Part shown: positions 11,550 through 24,264 of the stretch, in pieces
Layout of the letters: every line of letters starts with the position of its first letter
Numbering within the stretch: position 1 is the stretch's first letter
DNA from: Ectocarpus siliculosus
Lineage: Eukaryota > Sar > Phaeophyceae > Ectocarpales > Ectocarpaceae
Length of the DNA stretch: 53,222 bases
Direction of reading: 5' to 3'
Assembly (NCBI GenBank): GCA_000310025.1
Contig: FN649752.1
Location: 2,674,988 to 2,728,209, forward strand
Program-made: the position numbers and the translations under genes
Notes under the pieces: generated by a model
Databases searched by the model: none
What the model saw: the letters and a program-made list of their open reading frames with translations, nothing else
What the model was told of the DNA's origin: nothing

Positions 11550-12935
11550 CCAAGCGTGACCGAGCGAACTCAGTCAAGCTAGGGTGGTGCGGAGAGTTGG
11601 CGAGCCTTCGTGGACTCGTTTTCCAATCCTCCAAAAATAAAGATTCGTCAACTTTTCCCAGCCGTTGGGAATCGAAAGAGTCGTGGACCCTCGGGGAACG
11701 GTAAAATCTATTTTCACATATTCCCTCAGATCCTACTCTTTTATGTACGTGTATCTGTGCTCCTTGAATCTCCATACCCTGACCTCCACATTCCAGGCGA
11801 ATCTAAGAAAATGCATTAATGAGCTGAGGCGAAGGGCAAGAAATAAATATTGTTTCTTTTAGTTGCATCGAGTGAACGATCGTATTGTGTGCTGAACCAT
11901 GACATCTACGATGCGGGTTTGCGTGTGGGGCTTTGCCGAGGGTCGTCGTGGTTCTCGTATATTTGTCGACATGCCAACGTCTCTATAGCGAGAGCCCAGA
12001 TATGAGGCAGCGGGGCGTATTTCACAGGAATTATCAATGCAACAACGGGGATTGAATATGAAGTGACTTCGGAAGCAGATGTCCGAGGATACATGGAGAA
12101 GTGCGTTCACAACAACGCCATTCGCAGCGCCGGTCTTAAGAAACCAGCTGAAGCCATTGTTGGAACGTGCGAGCGGTCACGCAAAACCAGTGTGGAATTC
12201 TTGTTGAGCTGCAACAGGAGCATATTTCTCTGATGTACTCACGAGGACGCAAACAACGAACAACCAAGCAGCTTCCGCAAACATTTGCTCGGCTGCGTAA
12301 TCCCCCGGTACGCCGAACCCTCGCATGCGAACCGCCCTCAGTAGCAAAACATACCCCGTTGGGTATGACAACGAGAACGTCACAGCTACACCCTCACCAA
12401 CACGCACGATGTTTCTGAGCATATCTCACCGACGCAAGAGTTGGTGGTGTTATTTGTTGCAGTCCTTGTTGGATTCAACGGCTTCGATTGGGAACAAAAA
12501 CACCGAGAGGGATTCCAGAACCCTGTCTTTCACACTGGGACAGAATCTCCGTCGACCAAATCTTGTCGTTTGATACCTGTGGGGCAACCTGCCTCGGAAA
12601 TGGTTTCGAATCTGCAATGACTCCTTCAAAGTATTCGATAAATATATGTACCACATAGAGTAGTCAACGCAGGAGACAGAAAAAAACAATACTTCCAATT
12701 CTTTACCCACACACGTGAGCAAACCCAAGGACCACGCCCCACCTGACAGGACGATCTGAAAATACGCAAGAAGGGAACAAACTGTCATAAGGAAACTTTC
12801 ACCAGGCGTTTGGTGCCCATGTCTCTCCACCCAAAACAGAGAACCTAACTCAACATTCTCTTCACAACGCTAACGCACTATTGGGACTGACTAGACTTCG
12901 TTCTGGCTTCTTCGGCTGCCTCGTTGACCCGCCTG

Positions 12936-15900
12936 TCATTCCGTGCCGATGCCGCCGTCCGGCGCACCACAATCCTCTCTCGCGATTTCCCACGAGATGG
13001 CAGGTACGACGTCGTTTTTTCTCTCAGCGTCCGTCACCCTCCCTTCCGCCGCCGTAGCAGGGGGACTCTGATTGTGTTCTCCATACGCCAGTGCTTTCGC
13101 TTCCTGGGCTTCCTCAGGTTCGGTTCTCGCCCGTTCCACCAGCTCCAGGTCTCTGACCTTCCTCTTCGCTTGCGTCTCCTCACTTATGAGGGTGAAAGCC
13201 ACCCTGAGCTCGTCGCTGCTCGCGCGAATCATTGACCGTACCTCCTCCACCTTCCCAGTCGACGAGAAAGAATCGGTGACCACGGCTCTCAGTTCGCACT
13301 CGAGGCCGGTGATGATGCGGGAGGCGGCCAGCTTGGCCTCCTTCCCTTCTTCTCCCTCTTTCTCGTCCCTGCATAACCCGCCTGACCCCGCCGCTATCGT
13401 CTTCAATGCGAGCTTTTGCGTAGACAGCGGCCGTTCCAAGCTCGGCCAAAGGGCGGAGCATTCCTCTTCCTCCTCGGCTAAAAATCCAGGTGCCGCGGTT
13501 TCAGTGCTACCAATGGTTGCGTACGGTTCCGGGTCAGCCGTCTTTTCCGTTCCGCTGGGTGCTGCACCCGCGCCAGAAACACCCGACGGCCGCAACGAGT
13601 ACGCCTCACAACAAGCTGAAGAGACGGCTTCGTCGGCATCCTTCCTAGCGGCACGAAACGCCGACTCTAAGGTTTCGAGCTCAGTTTCTGTCATTTCCCG
13701 TTCTTCGATATCACCGGACGCGGCTTCCGCCATCCACGCCGAGATCATCTCCAGCTCCCGACGTCGGGCTTCCTCTACCCACGCGTCGATATCACACATG
13801 CACGAAGCCTCTGCGGCCGCCAGAACGGCCATCGCTTCGACTCGGAGACCTTCGAGTGACGGAGGCTCGACGAACACGTCGCCATCGCCATCCTGGTTGG
13901 CTACATGCTGACGTTTAGCACCCTGGAACTGCGGTTGTGGAAAATTTCCACCGCTGTGGTCGTCGTCGACATAATCCCCGTTGACACCCTCAGCAGCGGC
14001 AACGGTGTTCATGACCAGTGCACTTTGGTTCAAGGCCATTAATTGTTCGCCCTGTTCCATTTTGCCCTGCTCGCCGGGCTTGTCCTTGTCGTCGGTACTA
14101 GTCCCTTCTCCAGCGCTACTGGAACAGTCTTGCAGCGAGCTCAGATCTTTCGCAGTATCAGCCGCCATCGACAATGCCTCGTATCTCCCTTCTTGGTCTT
14201 GTTGGCGCTGCCGCTCATGAAGGATGAGTTCCGCGACGTGGTCGGAGATCGCTGTTCTCGCTACCTCTGTCGCTTCATGTCCCCGCCCTCTCACGTGACG
14301 CAGCCAGTCCTGTTGCTCTTCAGAGGCATTGCGCTCGAAGTTTTCCAAAGAAGCTGTCAAGGATTTTCGTATTGGCATGACGCACATGAATCAGGGAAAG
14401 CGGGGGGTTGGAGGCCACACTGCCATGTCGCTCTTCAAGCAAAGTGCTCAGTGTCTTCGAAAGAAGCTGCCAAGGTCTGTTGTGTTGGCATGATGTACAT
14501 GAATCCGCGAAAGCGGAGGGTCGAAGGCCACACCGGCTACAACAACATGGGCGCGCGGGGGAGAAGCACAAGGGTACCCTTTGCACTACAAGTTGTTGAT
14601 CGCGTTCAATGGGGCACAACGTTGTGAATTGTACCTCTGATTCGATGTTGGCGATGCTGCCGCCTTCGTCGACGCCGTTCTGATCTCCGGAGCTCGGCAT
14701 CAACTGCCGCGCCGACCCAACTCACAACCGGTCCCAGCGCCCGCCGTCGGATCGCTGCTGCCGTTTTCGATCTCCAAGACCTTTCCTCGGAAAGGGTCTC
14801 GGCCTCGTTGAGCGCGGTCTCGAGGGCCTTGTCGCCTTTCGCCCGCGATTCGGTCTTCAAATGGCTGATCTTCCCAGAGTGGCGGGATATGATCGAGGAG
14901 ACCTTGAGATTGTAGTCGTTCTCGGTAGCCGTCGCCGCCTGTGTTCGTCATCGTCACCGCCGTTTTTCGCGTTTGTTTTCACCATTTGAGAAAAGTCTCC
15001 CCGCACAGGAGATTTGCCGGTACGGTTACGTCGACTGTTCCGGGGCTGGTGACTCCGGCAGTACGTTAGCTGTCTGACAGACGTTTCAGGCAAAAAGTTC
15101 CGCTACGATTCCCAGTCAAACAGACGTACGGTGGCGAAGCAGTACCACCACGCAGTGGCCTGGCCCATGCTGTACAATCACAGAGCCTCTGCCCGGGGCT
15201 CTAACTTCAAGTGTACACTGTTTCCAACAGGATCACAACGAACGAAGAAGAGTTTGCTGTTGTTGTTGTTATTGTTAAGGAAACCGCCGTCGCCTCCACG
15301 CTGAATATTCTGTCGGTCTGCAAATCCAGAGTACAAAATTCGAGGACGGAAAAACGGGTGGATCTAGTGGACAGAAAAAGAAAATTTCAAGGAGATGGGG
15401 TGCCACCTCCTTCCCCTTAAGCTGCAGCATGTTGAAGAATCTCGTGCGGGGATCTGTGGCAAGGGAAGCAGTCGGGGGGACAGTTGGGAAAAAGTACTCC
15501 TTCAATGTGTGACCGAGCTATTCAGCCCACTTTCGAGAACTATTGCCGCGGTGGTCAAGAAAAATCCCACCTGAAGCGTTTCCTTGAGAAGAGCCTTTCG
15601 GGTTCTGGACAACATGTCTTCCATGGTTCTCGCAAAGGCTTTGACTCTCGCAACCCGTCCGAGATCGAGCTGCGACCTGGTTAGGTCGCTTGATGGCGGT
15701 CGGCCATCCAACGGAAACGGTGGTGACGATCCTTTGCCCTCGATTTCCACCATCGTTGATGGTGCTCCCGCAAGACACGGCGGCAGCACCGCCTCTGATG
15801 CAGTTTCTGGGATTGCAGCATCAATCGCCCACTGCCTAACCTCCGCCTCAAAAGACGCGACCGCTAGCTGGACCGCGTCCGTCTCAAGTCTACCCCGAAA

Positions 15901-18900
15901 AGAGGCTAGTTCTTCTTCGGGATTATGTGCCCCACCAAGGTGGCCGCTGCTGCTGCCTCCTTCCGTTGACCACTGATTTAGATTCACCGGCGTGGGTTGC
16001 CTGACTGTCGAGGTCGGCGGATCAAAGCTAGCGGCTTCGAAAGTTTTCGTGCATCGCTCTAGTACCTCATTGGTGTACCGCTGATTCTCCACGGCCGCGA
16101 CGTGTAGTGGACCTCCTCCTCCTCCACCGCATTCATCGGCGTTGACGGCAGTGAGGAAGTCTGTCGCAGCTTTCTCTATTAGAATTTCTTCCGCGCGGAG
16201 CAATTCGTCCAGGCTAGTCCGGATACGCTGCAGGGATGCCGATGACGTAGCGGCCGGCTTCTCGGTGGCAGAACCACCACCATGGATACCGACGTCAACG
16301 TCGGCGCAGCCGCCGCCGCTCTCTTGGTCGTTCCAATTGCTGCTGTGCACCGAACGGAACAAGTCCAGGAGGCTCTCCCTGGCTTCGGCCCACCAGTGTC
16401 GCCGAGCGACGGCCGCGGCTTCGGCTCTCTTCGCGTTCTCGTCAGCGACAATCTTCGCCAGGTCCACAACGAGGGATGATTGGGCGTCATCGACCAGGTT
16501 CTGCTCTCTGTCGATCACGCGCGCCAACGACTGCGATACTTCGAGCGCTCTGGCCGTCTGTTGATTTTGTTTTTTAAGAGAGGGAGGGGCCATATTGGGA
16601 GATGTGCTGAACGCACGACCCACCTGCGCTGTTGATATTATGCTGCTGCGGCTGTATATCAATACGCTCCGACTCCTTGCCGGATATACCCACGCGCATT
16701 CTGATCATACGTGGATAGTCGAGCCTACTTGCCATGGTCACAAGTCAGAGTATGAAGCGCGGATGTCGTCGTCAAATGTAGCTTGAACCATGCGTAGAGT
16801 GAGGGTCGACAAATCACGGCCTGCTTTGATCTCATATCGTCGTAATTGGGTGCCGACTATCGCTGATTTGTCGCCAACAGTTGCGCACTACCTTTGCATT
16901 AGCGCACCCGTGCCAGAAAAATCGTGGCAACACCCATTTTCTCACCCAATTTTGACTAACCCGGAGCATCTAGCACTGTCACGGCATGAACAACGGTGGT
17001 CCCTGTGGAAAGTATCTATAATAGTCAGATCGTTCCGGCGGCTCAAATTTCATCTTCCAAAAACGCCTCCTTCGCGTTGGTTTCGCCGCGGCAACGGTCA
17101 CGGGGTTGGGGGCAGGGGCGAGAGGGGGGGGGGGGGGGGGGGGTCTTGGGATTAACATTGTTCGCGAGAACAAAACCCCCAATTTTCCAAGGTCCCCAAT
17201 GGGGAAACCCCCCCCTCCCCAAACCCCTACAAATTTCCCCAGCAAAATGGACGCNNNNNNNNNNNNNNNNNNNNNNNNNNNNNNNNNNNNNNNNNNNNNN
17301 NNNNNNNNNNNNNNNNNNNNNNNNNNNNNNNNNNNNNNNNNNNNNNNNNNNNNNGCGGAGACGCCGCCGTCGCGAATCCTCTACAAGTTCCCGCAGCATA
17401 CTGCACGCTCCGAGCAGGCAGTGGCACCAGGCCTCGACTGCATCACCTATTCGGACGCCTTCCGCCTCGAAAACAGCCTCCCAGCGGCGAGTCAGTGCTT
17501 CGCGTCTTTTAGCGAGTGACATGGCTACGGTATTCTCGTGGGTGGCCAACGCCTGAGTTGAGTCACGCGAAGTTTGGTTTGAACGTGAATCGGCGGCGAT
17601 CAGACAGGGGTATTGTTGGAAATCGTGGTGCTGGCGGCGGTGGCGAGCTTGCTTGCAGCAGGAAAAAGATGCGACGTCGCGTGGGCCAGCATACGAAGGA
17701 GTCCGGGGGTGTAGAAGAGGCAGGTGCAGATGGCTGCTCCGAGGTCTGTTTCCGAAGCGATGGTGGCTGAGTTATGTACGAATCTTCTCGTCATTGGCAA
17801 TGGACTGCTGGGTTGGGAAACGCTTATTCTGACGGGCGGGGGATATCGGCTGCGGTCATTCCGTGAGCCGCTCAAAAGTCGCGTGCAGAATGAAGACCAT
17901 TTCTACTTTCGATGGATATGGACGAAGAAAGAATGTGAACGGCGGGAAAGTGCGTGTTTTGAAAAGGTGTTGCCAGGCCCATGGAACTCACAGCCATCTT
18001 CATTGACGAGAAAAATGGCACGAACGTAATGGTTGTGCCTTGTGCGAAGACTTCAATCTTGTGGCCTAAAAGGTGAAACTGATGACTTTCCCTACAAACT
18101 GCCACAATGACTGTGTGAAAAGTCTCTAGCCGGTTCCCTCCACTCACTGAAAAGACTTCAGCACATCCCTTTCGACTGCTGTGGTTACATCTCGAACAGG
18201 TAGTCTTTCTGTGAGATTCTGTTGACATAAAAAAAAAAAACACAGACATACGTTTCTCGGTGTGCCCGAACAATTCGGGACATCAGCTATTCGTCAAGGT
18301 ATTCTGGGGAAAGTATCATTTGCATTGTTTCTACTGCAGCAGCTGTATCCCCAGTGAGCAGAAAAAAGCAACGTGTGCACCCTCGCTCGCTATACACGGT
18401 TTTGCAGGGCGCAAGCACGCAAGGAAAGGACCACCGCACTCGCGTGGAGAGCAATAAACTTTTAAAACGTTGCAAAGTGGGGTAATGGTAACTGTGTACC
18501 GCCTCATCTGAACCGCGCAGTCAGTGGTCAACAATCCATGTTTACACCCATCCTTCCCCCTTCCGCCCACCTCTGCATCCTCCCGTTGCAGAATCCGCAA
18601 TTCCCGAACCTCTGCATCAGCTGCCACGGCGCGAGCTTTGACCAGCTGGGCCTCCCACTGGGCCAGGGACACCATCCAGGACCGCTCGATGATCCTTGCC
18701 TCCAAGGACGCATCCGCCTGCCGCCCCCTCAGCTCGCGCATGGAAAGTCTCGCACGCTTGTGCACGGCCTATTGAAACAAGTCGGAGAACGCGTGTGGGA
18801 TGAACCTGGCCGAAACCGTGTGCAGTGGTCGACTGTTGTGTACCCTTCTGGTCGACGAACCCCGGTTTCGATTACGAAGGGGACACGAATCAGTTCTAAA

Positions 18901-21900
18901 ACGTTTTCCATCAAGTTTTAGCTTCGCGGACGGACACGCTCCCACACGTTTTGCTCTGCACACCCACCCAGAATCTACCATGCATTACCACAGGCGTTAT
19001 GGAAAGCGAGCAGGATACGTGGACGACGGAGGGTGCGCATCGTCATCCCGTCTGAATCCTCCCCCCAAAACCAAGTGTGCGGGTCCTAAAAGGGACTTGC
19101 TGCCAACGACAGATTCTCAAGCCCGTGGCGTATCTCATCAACGTCGCACACGTACCAGTGTAGACTCCACTACCCCGCCGTCCGCGCCACGGCGGTCACC
19201 CCGCTGTCGCCAAGCGTTGGGCCACCCGCCGCCATCGTGTCGGCGCAGTCCGTCGGGGGTTAGGAGCCTAGTGACCTCGTAGGTGCTCCTCCGTAAGACT
19301 CCTCGCTGGAGCTTGTCCCAGCGGGCGACGCGGCTGGCCTCACTACGAAGCTCTCGCGTCGCTCGTGTTCTCTCGCGGTGCCCCGCCGCTCCTGGCCCTC
19401 CTGTCGTCGCTGTTGTTTTTCTGAGCGCGTCCTGGACGTCTGGTGGCGAATCGGCAACGTCAACGCCACTAGGTCTAGTGATGCCGCTATCGCTTTCTCC
19501 GCAATCACTTAATGTGCCGCTACCGCTACCACAGAACTCGTTCAAGACGTCTTCTGTTCCACCCGCCGCGGGAGGGGGAGGAACAGGGGGAGGAGGAGAA
19601 AGAGGGAAGTTTTGCCCTTCGCCGGTGCTGCCACCACCGGAAGAAGGAGAAGAAGCGAGCTGCTTTATCCTGCCGATATCTGCGGCACACTCCGACACGA
19701 AGGTACGCCGGGCCCTGGCCCTGCAATCCCGGTACATCGCTGTCAGACCGCACCACAGGATAACGGCGAGGCTCTGCCGGCGGCGGCGAAACTTGTCCAC
19801 CGTCGCCTTCATCACGGACTCGTGGAGGGCGACTCGCTCTAGCTCCAGCTGCACGTGGCTGGAAATTTTCTCTATACAATCGGCCTCAGCTGTTTCCTGG
19901 ACAACTCGAGCCTCGCCATTCTCTTCCTGCTGCTGCTGCTGCTGTTCTTTCGTCCCTGCAAGTGTTCCTTCTTCTTTTTCCCTTCCGTCTGGCACTCTGG
20001 GCGACCGCACGCTTGTTCGTAGGGTGGTGCCGGGAGGCGTGGCGTAGGCGCCAGGGGCCGCCACCGTGTCAAGCCCTTCCGCGACGGTACTGGTTGTCAC
20101 TCCCTCTTTCGGACTTGTGGGTTTTCGCGTTTCCTCTGCTATACTGCTGTCGCCAACGGCGAACGAAAACAGCATTTCTGCCTGCCGCAGGCTTTCCAGG
20201 TGGTTGGCCTCGTCCATGCTATCGAGCTTCGCTAGCTCTCGGCCGTATCCCTTGCTAAGCAGCTGAAGAATTGCAGCAGACAGGTCAATGTGCGTGCCGG
20301 AACCAGATTGAATGTCACCAGCAACATATTTTTCTACGAAGTGTTTACAGCTGTTTCTTAAGTTTGTAGGCGGGCTTACGCCGGTACCCCGATGCTACAA
20401 CAATGGGTGAGGAGCGATTCGCCAGAAATTAGTACAGCGAGGGTGACGTAAGCAAAACGCAGTAGACCCCGCTACGTCTACTATAGTGCAGCAGCGACTC
20501 GAATATCTTCTGCAGAAGAACCACCGCGCCGACGCTCGCCCCGAGCCTCCAACGATTTTGGACAGAGGTGTACCCTTGGACGACTACATCACCATGATCC
20601 GGCGAGATCGAGAAAAACACCATTGGTGGCCGCCAGACCTAACATGCTTGCACGTACATATTCAGCACCCAGCTGCACAGCCGTGAGCCGATGATGCTGG
20701 GCTCTGACAATGCCAACCCCGCCGCTGCATTATTGCTGCCTACCCATGACAGTGCAAATAAGAGTACTCGGTGTGACGACGATTATGGCATCACAGTTGC
20801 TTTCCCTTTTCGCGGATGTTCGCACCTCAGTTCTTTTGTCCTCGCGAGCCGCCAGCTCCCCCTCGTGGCGAGCTGCCAGCGTCTCGTGACTCTGGCGACG
20901 CTGCGATTGTATCCTCCACAGTTTCTCGGCTTCTCCTTTCCACCACCCCGAGATCCTCTGTTCCTCCTCTCGTGCCGCGCTCGTAGCTAAAAGCTGTTGC
21001 GTCCGTCTCCAAGCCTGCACCCGAATGTTCTGAACGGTTCCATCGCGCAGGAGAATACGGCATGTTGATCGCTCTTAATATGATCGTGCACGGCTTCTCG
21101 AAAGTACCGGAGGCTCTCTGCGACCCGCCGTTGTTTGCTCGGTTGCCGTTCCATAATCGTCGAGCAGCAAAGCAAAGAGCACCCCGTATTTCTCACACAC
21201 CCCTAAATCAGGATACACCCGCCATCTTTAACGTTCAGTGTAGAGAAACCTGCTGTGGCTGGCAACCAAGTTAACAACAGGGTACCACAGAAAAGACCCG
21301 ACCACCCTTATGAGGTTGAAAACGAGCCGCCGGTCACCTCCATCTCCAGAGCGGAGGCCCTGCGAACCACCTCCTGCCCTTCGATAGCCTTCGGGCACAG
21401 GCGTGCCTGCCACGGCAATTCCTTCCAGCTGTCGAATAGCGTCCTGTCGACGATGCCCAGCCCTTTGCTGGCGCTTCCAGCCTCCGCGGTACCATTACCA
21501 CCAACAGCATCGGCCTCGCCTTCCTGTGCCAAGCTTCCGTTGGCGTTGCCGTCCAATTCCAAAGAGAACGACTCCTCGCCGGTTGACGCGAGCGTTCCGA
21601 ACGAGTCGGCGGAGTTGACGGAGCGCGGTGAGGCTGACAACGCGGTGAACTCATCACCGTCTTCGGCTCTGCCGCCGCGACCGCAATCTAGCATTGGCGA
21701 CCCATTGCAGCCGTAGATTTTCCTCTCCTGCTCAACTGGGATATTCCTTGCGAATCGGTGAGAGTCATTGCTTGGTCCATTGCTTTTCTCCGGTGCGATG
21801 TGTTCTGTAAATTTGACCACGATGTTTTGGACGTGAAGCGGTGGTCTCAATATGAATATATTGTTCGATGAGTCGGTAAGCGGGCACTTTTGTTCTGTTT

Positions 21901-22067
21901 CCGTAGCTTCTGTGTTCCCTTCCTAGAGTGGTTTTCTTGGTGTCAAAATATACGAAACAACATCCACAGGCTGTCACCTCGATCAGTAGCCCTTCCTCGT
22001 TTTGACACGCGCCGCTGCCCGCTGCAGATGTTGGCGCTAGCTTCCCCGCTGCAGGTTTTGCTACTGC
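12936..22067 (-). CDS. Large multi-exon orphan protein, probably coiled-coil rich
   Basis: Exons on the minus strand: 22067-21978, 21922-21338, about 21071-20826, 20394-19156 (or ending 19276), 18768-18571, 17552 into the assembly gap, 16557-15571, 14938-14635 and 14353-12936 with the stop. All visible junctions are phase 0 except the last, which is phase 1, and reading continues in phase across each. About 1,750 codons are visible. The product is charged, with long stretches rich in E, R, K, Q and A (for example around 18750-18580, 16550-16400 and 14900-14760), low-complexity acidic and proline-rich linkers, and a folded-looking segment at about 21900-21780 (N-I-F-I-L-R-P-P-L-H-V). No catalytic motif or named family was recognised. 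A scaffold, cytoskeletal or ciliary role is only a guess from composition. Further exons at 22.9-23.7 kb probably belong to it. The gap at 17255-17354 removes part of one exon. Confidence 0.65.
14315..14545. repeat. Tandem duplication of about 115 bp over a splice acceptor
   Basis: Copies at 14315-14429 and 14430-14545 share 'gctcttca', 'aagaagctg' and then 'tggcatga', 'acatgaat' and 'gaaagcgg'. On the minus strand each contains the same candidate acceptor (t-t-g-a/g-c-a-g before C-T-T-C-T-T-T). Only the copy nearer the coding sequence leads into an open exon; the other hits a stop soon after its acceptor. Confidence 0.75.
16979..17354. other. Assembly gap (100 N) and low-quality flank
   Basis: 17255-17354 is exactly 100 N, a conventional gap of unknown size. 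The bases before it (about 17120-17254) carry a G-run and doubled homopolymers, typical of poor read ends. The gap interrupts an exon of the large orphan gene: the side at 17355-17552 is open in frame, and its partner on the other side is lost. Confidence 0.9.
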
Positions 22068-22895
22068 CTACCGCACGGAGAGTGGGGAGCCTCTGTCCCT
22101 TCGTACGCGAGGGGCGGCTCTGCTTCAGCATGCGTGGCGGCGATAACAGTGGCAAGCGTCTACTTGACTGTACCGGCCCTCCTACTCCTCTTCCTCGTCC
22201 TCTTCCTCGTCCTCTTCCTCTTTCACTTTTTCCCCGCACCCCCTCACTTCTTCCTAAGGCTGATAGCGACAGGCTGTGCAGGCTCTTCGGGCTCTAGGTC
22301 GAGTTTGCCACACCCGAAGACAACACGGGGTGCGTTTGGTGTTCCATCAGACATTGGGTGTGCCAAACAAAATGACACGAAAAGGAATAAAGGTGTCCCT
22401 ATCTTTTGACCACAAACTGTTTGGCATTCCACTTTGCTAGAGGCGCAGAAAGTACGGCAGCAGAAGTTTCGGAGTTTCTTTGGGAAAATCGGCAGAAAAT
22501 GAAAGACTCACCGCTTGAGGTGTGTGTCTTCACTATTAGCATCGACCGCGCTAACTGGCTGACCAATGAAAGACGTCAGTCTCAGTGCGGTTGCAAACAC
22601 AGTGTGTGTGTGTGTGTTTGTTCCTTTCGTTCTGGCGCCCGTCTACACATCTTTGAGTGTTCATTTCTGAAAAATCAGACGGTGTCATAGTCTACAGTAG
22701 TCTACAGGCGATGCTACCGTTGTGTGTCATTTGATTCTTAGGCCCTACCTTTCCTCCTGCGGCACTGGCCTTAGTTTTCATCGTTAGAAGGGTTCGCCGC
22801 CCCTTCCCTCGTTGACAAGTAGTCTAAGAATATTCTTTGTATAGCCTAGAAAGAAAGAACCCACCTACAACCTGCTGCTACTGTAGGAGGCTTAC

Positions 22896-23731
22896 GAGGT
22901 TAACTACCAGACCACCGGGGCGACCGTTGTTGAAGGACACCTGCTGGACGCTGGACATTATTTCAGAATGTCTAAGCCAATGCACGGATGTACAGCACTT
23001 CAAATCTTCGAGCGTTCCTGTGTGCCCGAAAAAGAGAGAAACCACCATCTTGCTCAGCGCTGGTGAGGTCCATGTGGCCTCGGAGATGGCGACACATTTG
23101 ATTCGAGCCCCTACTCTGCACAACCTACTATAGACTACACTCGTTGAGACCCTGTGCACAGTACGTTTAGCCGGCGTATACAACAGGGCTGACCAACACC
23201 GTAGCACAGAGGGTATGCTACTGGCAGGAGGCGTACCAAGTTCGTAGGAAGCCTACTCATAGGAAACCTACCTGCGCGCCGTGTACAGGTGGCAAAACCT
23301 ATCTACTGACGTACACGCGCATCATGCAATATCTCGCTCTCACCGTGGCGTGATTGCTACTGCTGTTGCTAGATGGGTTGACGTTCAAACTCGGGCCCAT
23401 GCAATAATCCCGCTGGTGGCCGGAGCTGTCCTGCTTGTGCACGAAACATCGACAAACTGCCAACGTGGAGTCCATCGGCCCACCGTATACGATGCCACTA
23501 CTTGCGCAACATGAAACATTATTGCTTGCCGTGGGCGGTGCAATCGAAATACAGTACCTCAGACGCCATGCGGAGGGGGGAGCATCGTGGACTAAGGTCT
23601 CGTAAGATTGTGATTCTACGGTCTATTGGCGAAAAGACCTCAACTTGCCAAAGTATTACGGTCGTTTTGGGTCGGTATTCGTTGCTCGAGCGCGACCGAA
23701 AAACGTCAAGAAGTACATCGGCAACTTTCAT
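22896..23731 (-). CDS. Two further minus-strand exons, probably 5' part of the orphan gene
   Basis: Exon 23731-23558 is open for 58 codons. It is preceded by a good acceptor (g-g-t-t-t-c-a-g) and followed by GAG|gtactg in phase 0, and its peptide contains N-E-Y-R-P-K-T-T-V-I-L-W-Q-V-E-V-F. A second exon ends at 22896 with CTC|gtaagc, also phase 0, and opens near 23110; its peptide contains K-M-V-V-S-L-F-F-G-H-T-G-T-L-E-D-L. Alternating hydrophobic residues suggest beta-strands. Strand, phase and position place them upstream of the exon at 22067. The acceptor of the second exon and any exons between 22895 and 22068 could not be fixed. No family recognised. Confidence 0.45.
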
Positions 23732-24103
23732 CTGAAACCGTCACCCAACATACGGTAACACGCCTCCTTTCTTTTTATTTTATATTTTTCTCTTATCCGC
23801 GTAGGGGGGTTGGCAGAGAGGGCGCGGGGGGGGGGTTGACAGCGAGCACCCAAAGCGTCGCTTGCTACGCGGACAGACACAATCACGATCGTTGCTCAGG
23901 TCAGCCACGATCGTGCTGCGGGCGGGCGGGCTGCGTGATGGATTATACGAAGAAGATGGCGAGAGCTTCATTCTTTGCTGCGTGCTTGGTGGGGGCTGGG
24001 CAGTCCTTCAAGTACTCTCTCGACGACACCGTATACGAGCAAGCGCGCACGAGGTGCGGCAGAGATTTGCCTCTACAGCTGTCATGTCTTTATCGTTGTT
24101 GAC

Positions 24104-24190
24104 CTTCCCCAAAGCAGTACGCGTCGCTGTAAACAGAGCACTGCTGGGAAGCGATTGTTCCAGAGCCTCTGCTGAAAGTATTGTAGCCAT
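24104..24190 (-). CDS. Possible first exon of the large orphan gene
   Basis: An ATG at 24190 (minus strand) opens a plausible N-terminus, M-A-T-I-L-S-A-E-A-L-E-Q-S-L-P-S. It stays open for 29 codons to AAG|gtcaac at 24104, a weak donor; the frame also continues beyond it. It precedes the exon at 23731 on the same strand. Support is only compositional. It could be a chance open frame inside the 5' region of the divergent gene. Confidence 0.3.
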
Positions 24191-24264
24191 TGTTGACAAC
24201 CTGTTGTTTCTTTTTTTGGCCCTCAAGGGATGCTGCTGGACATCAGTATCTGTGTGTTCCACAG
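24191..24264. promoter_or_regulatory. Possible compact bidirectional promoter
   Basis: If both proposed start codons are right, only 74 bases separate the ATG of the orphan gene (24190, minus) from the ATG of the TMEM87-type gene (24265, plus). The stretch holds a T-run on the plus strand. No TATA box or other motif could be assigned. 5' leaders would have to overlap or lie in upstream exons. Confidence 0.3.

Larger units (their letters stand above)
8909..12935. other. Intergenic region between two minus-strand genes
   Basis: About 4 kb lies between the start of the Kre9-like gene and the stop of the large orphan gene. It holds a four-unit GGAC run near 10280-10300, a dispersed direct repeat (10520-10588 and 10780-10851), a two-unit tandem repeat (11220-11549), and from about 12050 the intact counterpart of the duplicated flank at 1-689. 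No coding exon is supported. Confidence 0.55.

Noticed and set aside
22183-22248. Minus-strand R-G repeat that could be an exon of the orphan gene
   Set aside because: It is open only in a simple-repeat frame, a glutamate-rich reading of the same bases hits a stop, and the splice sites are weak.
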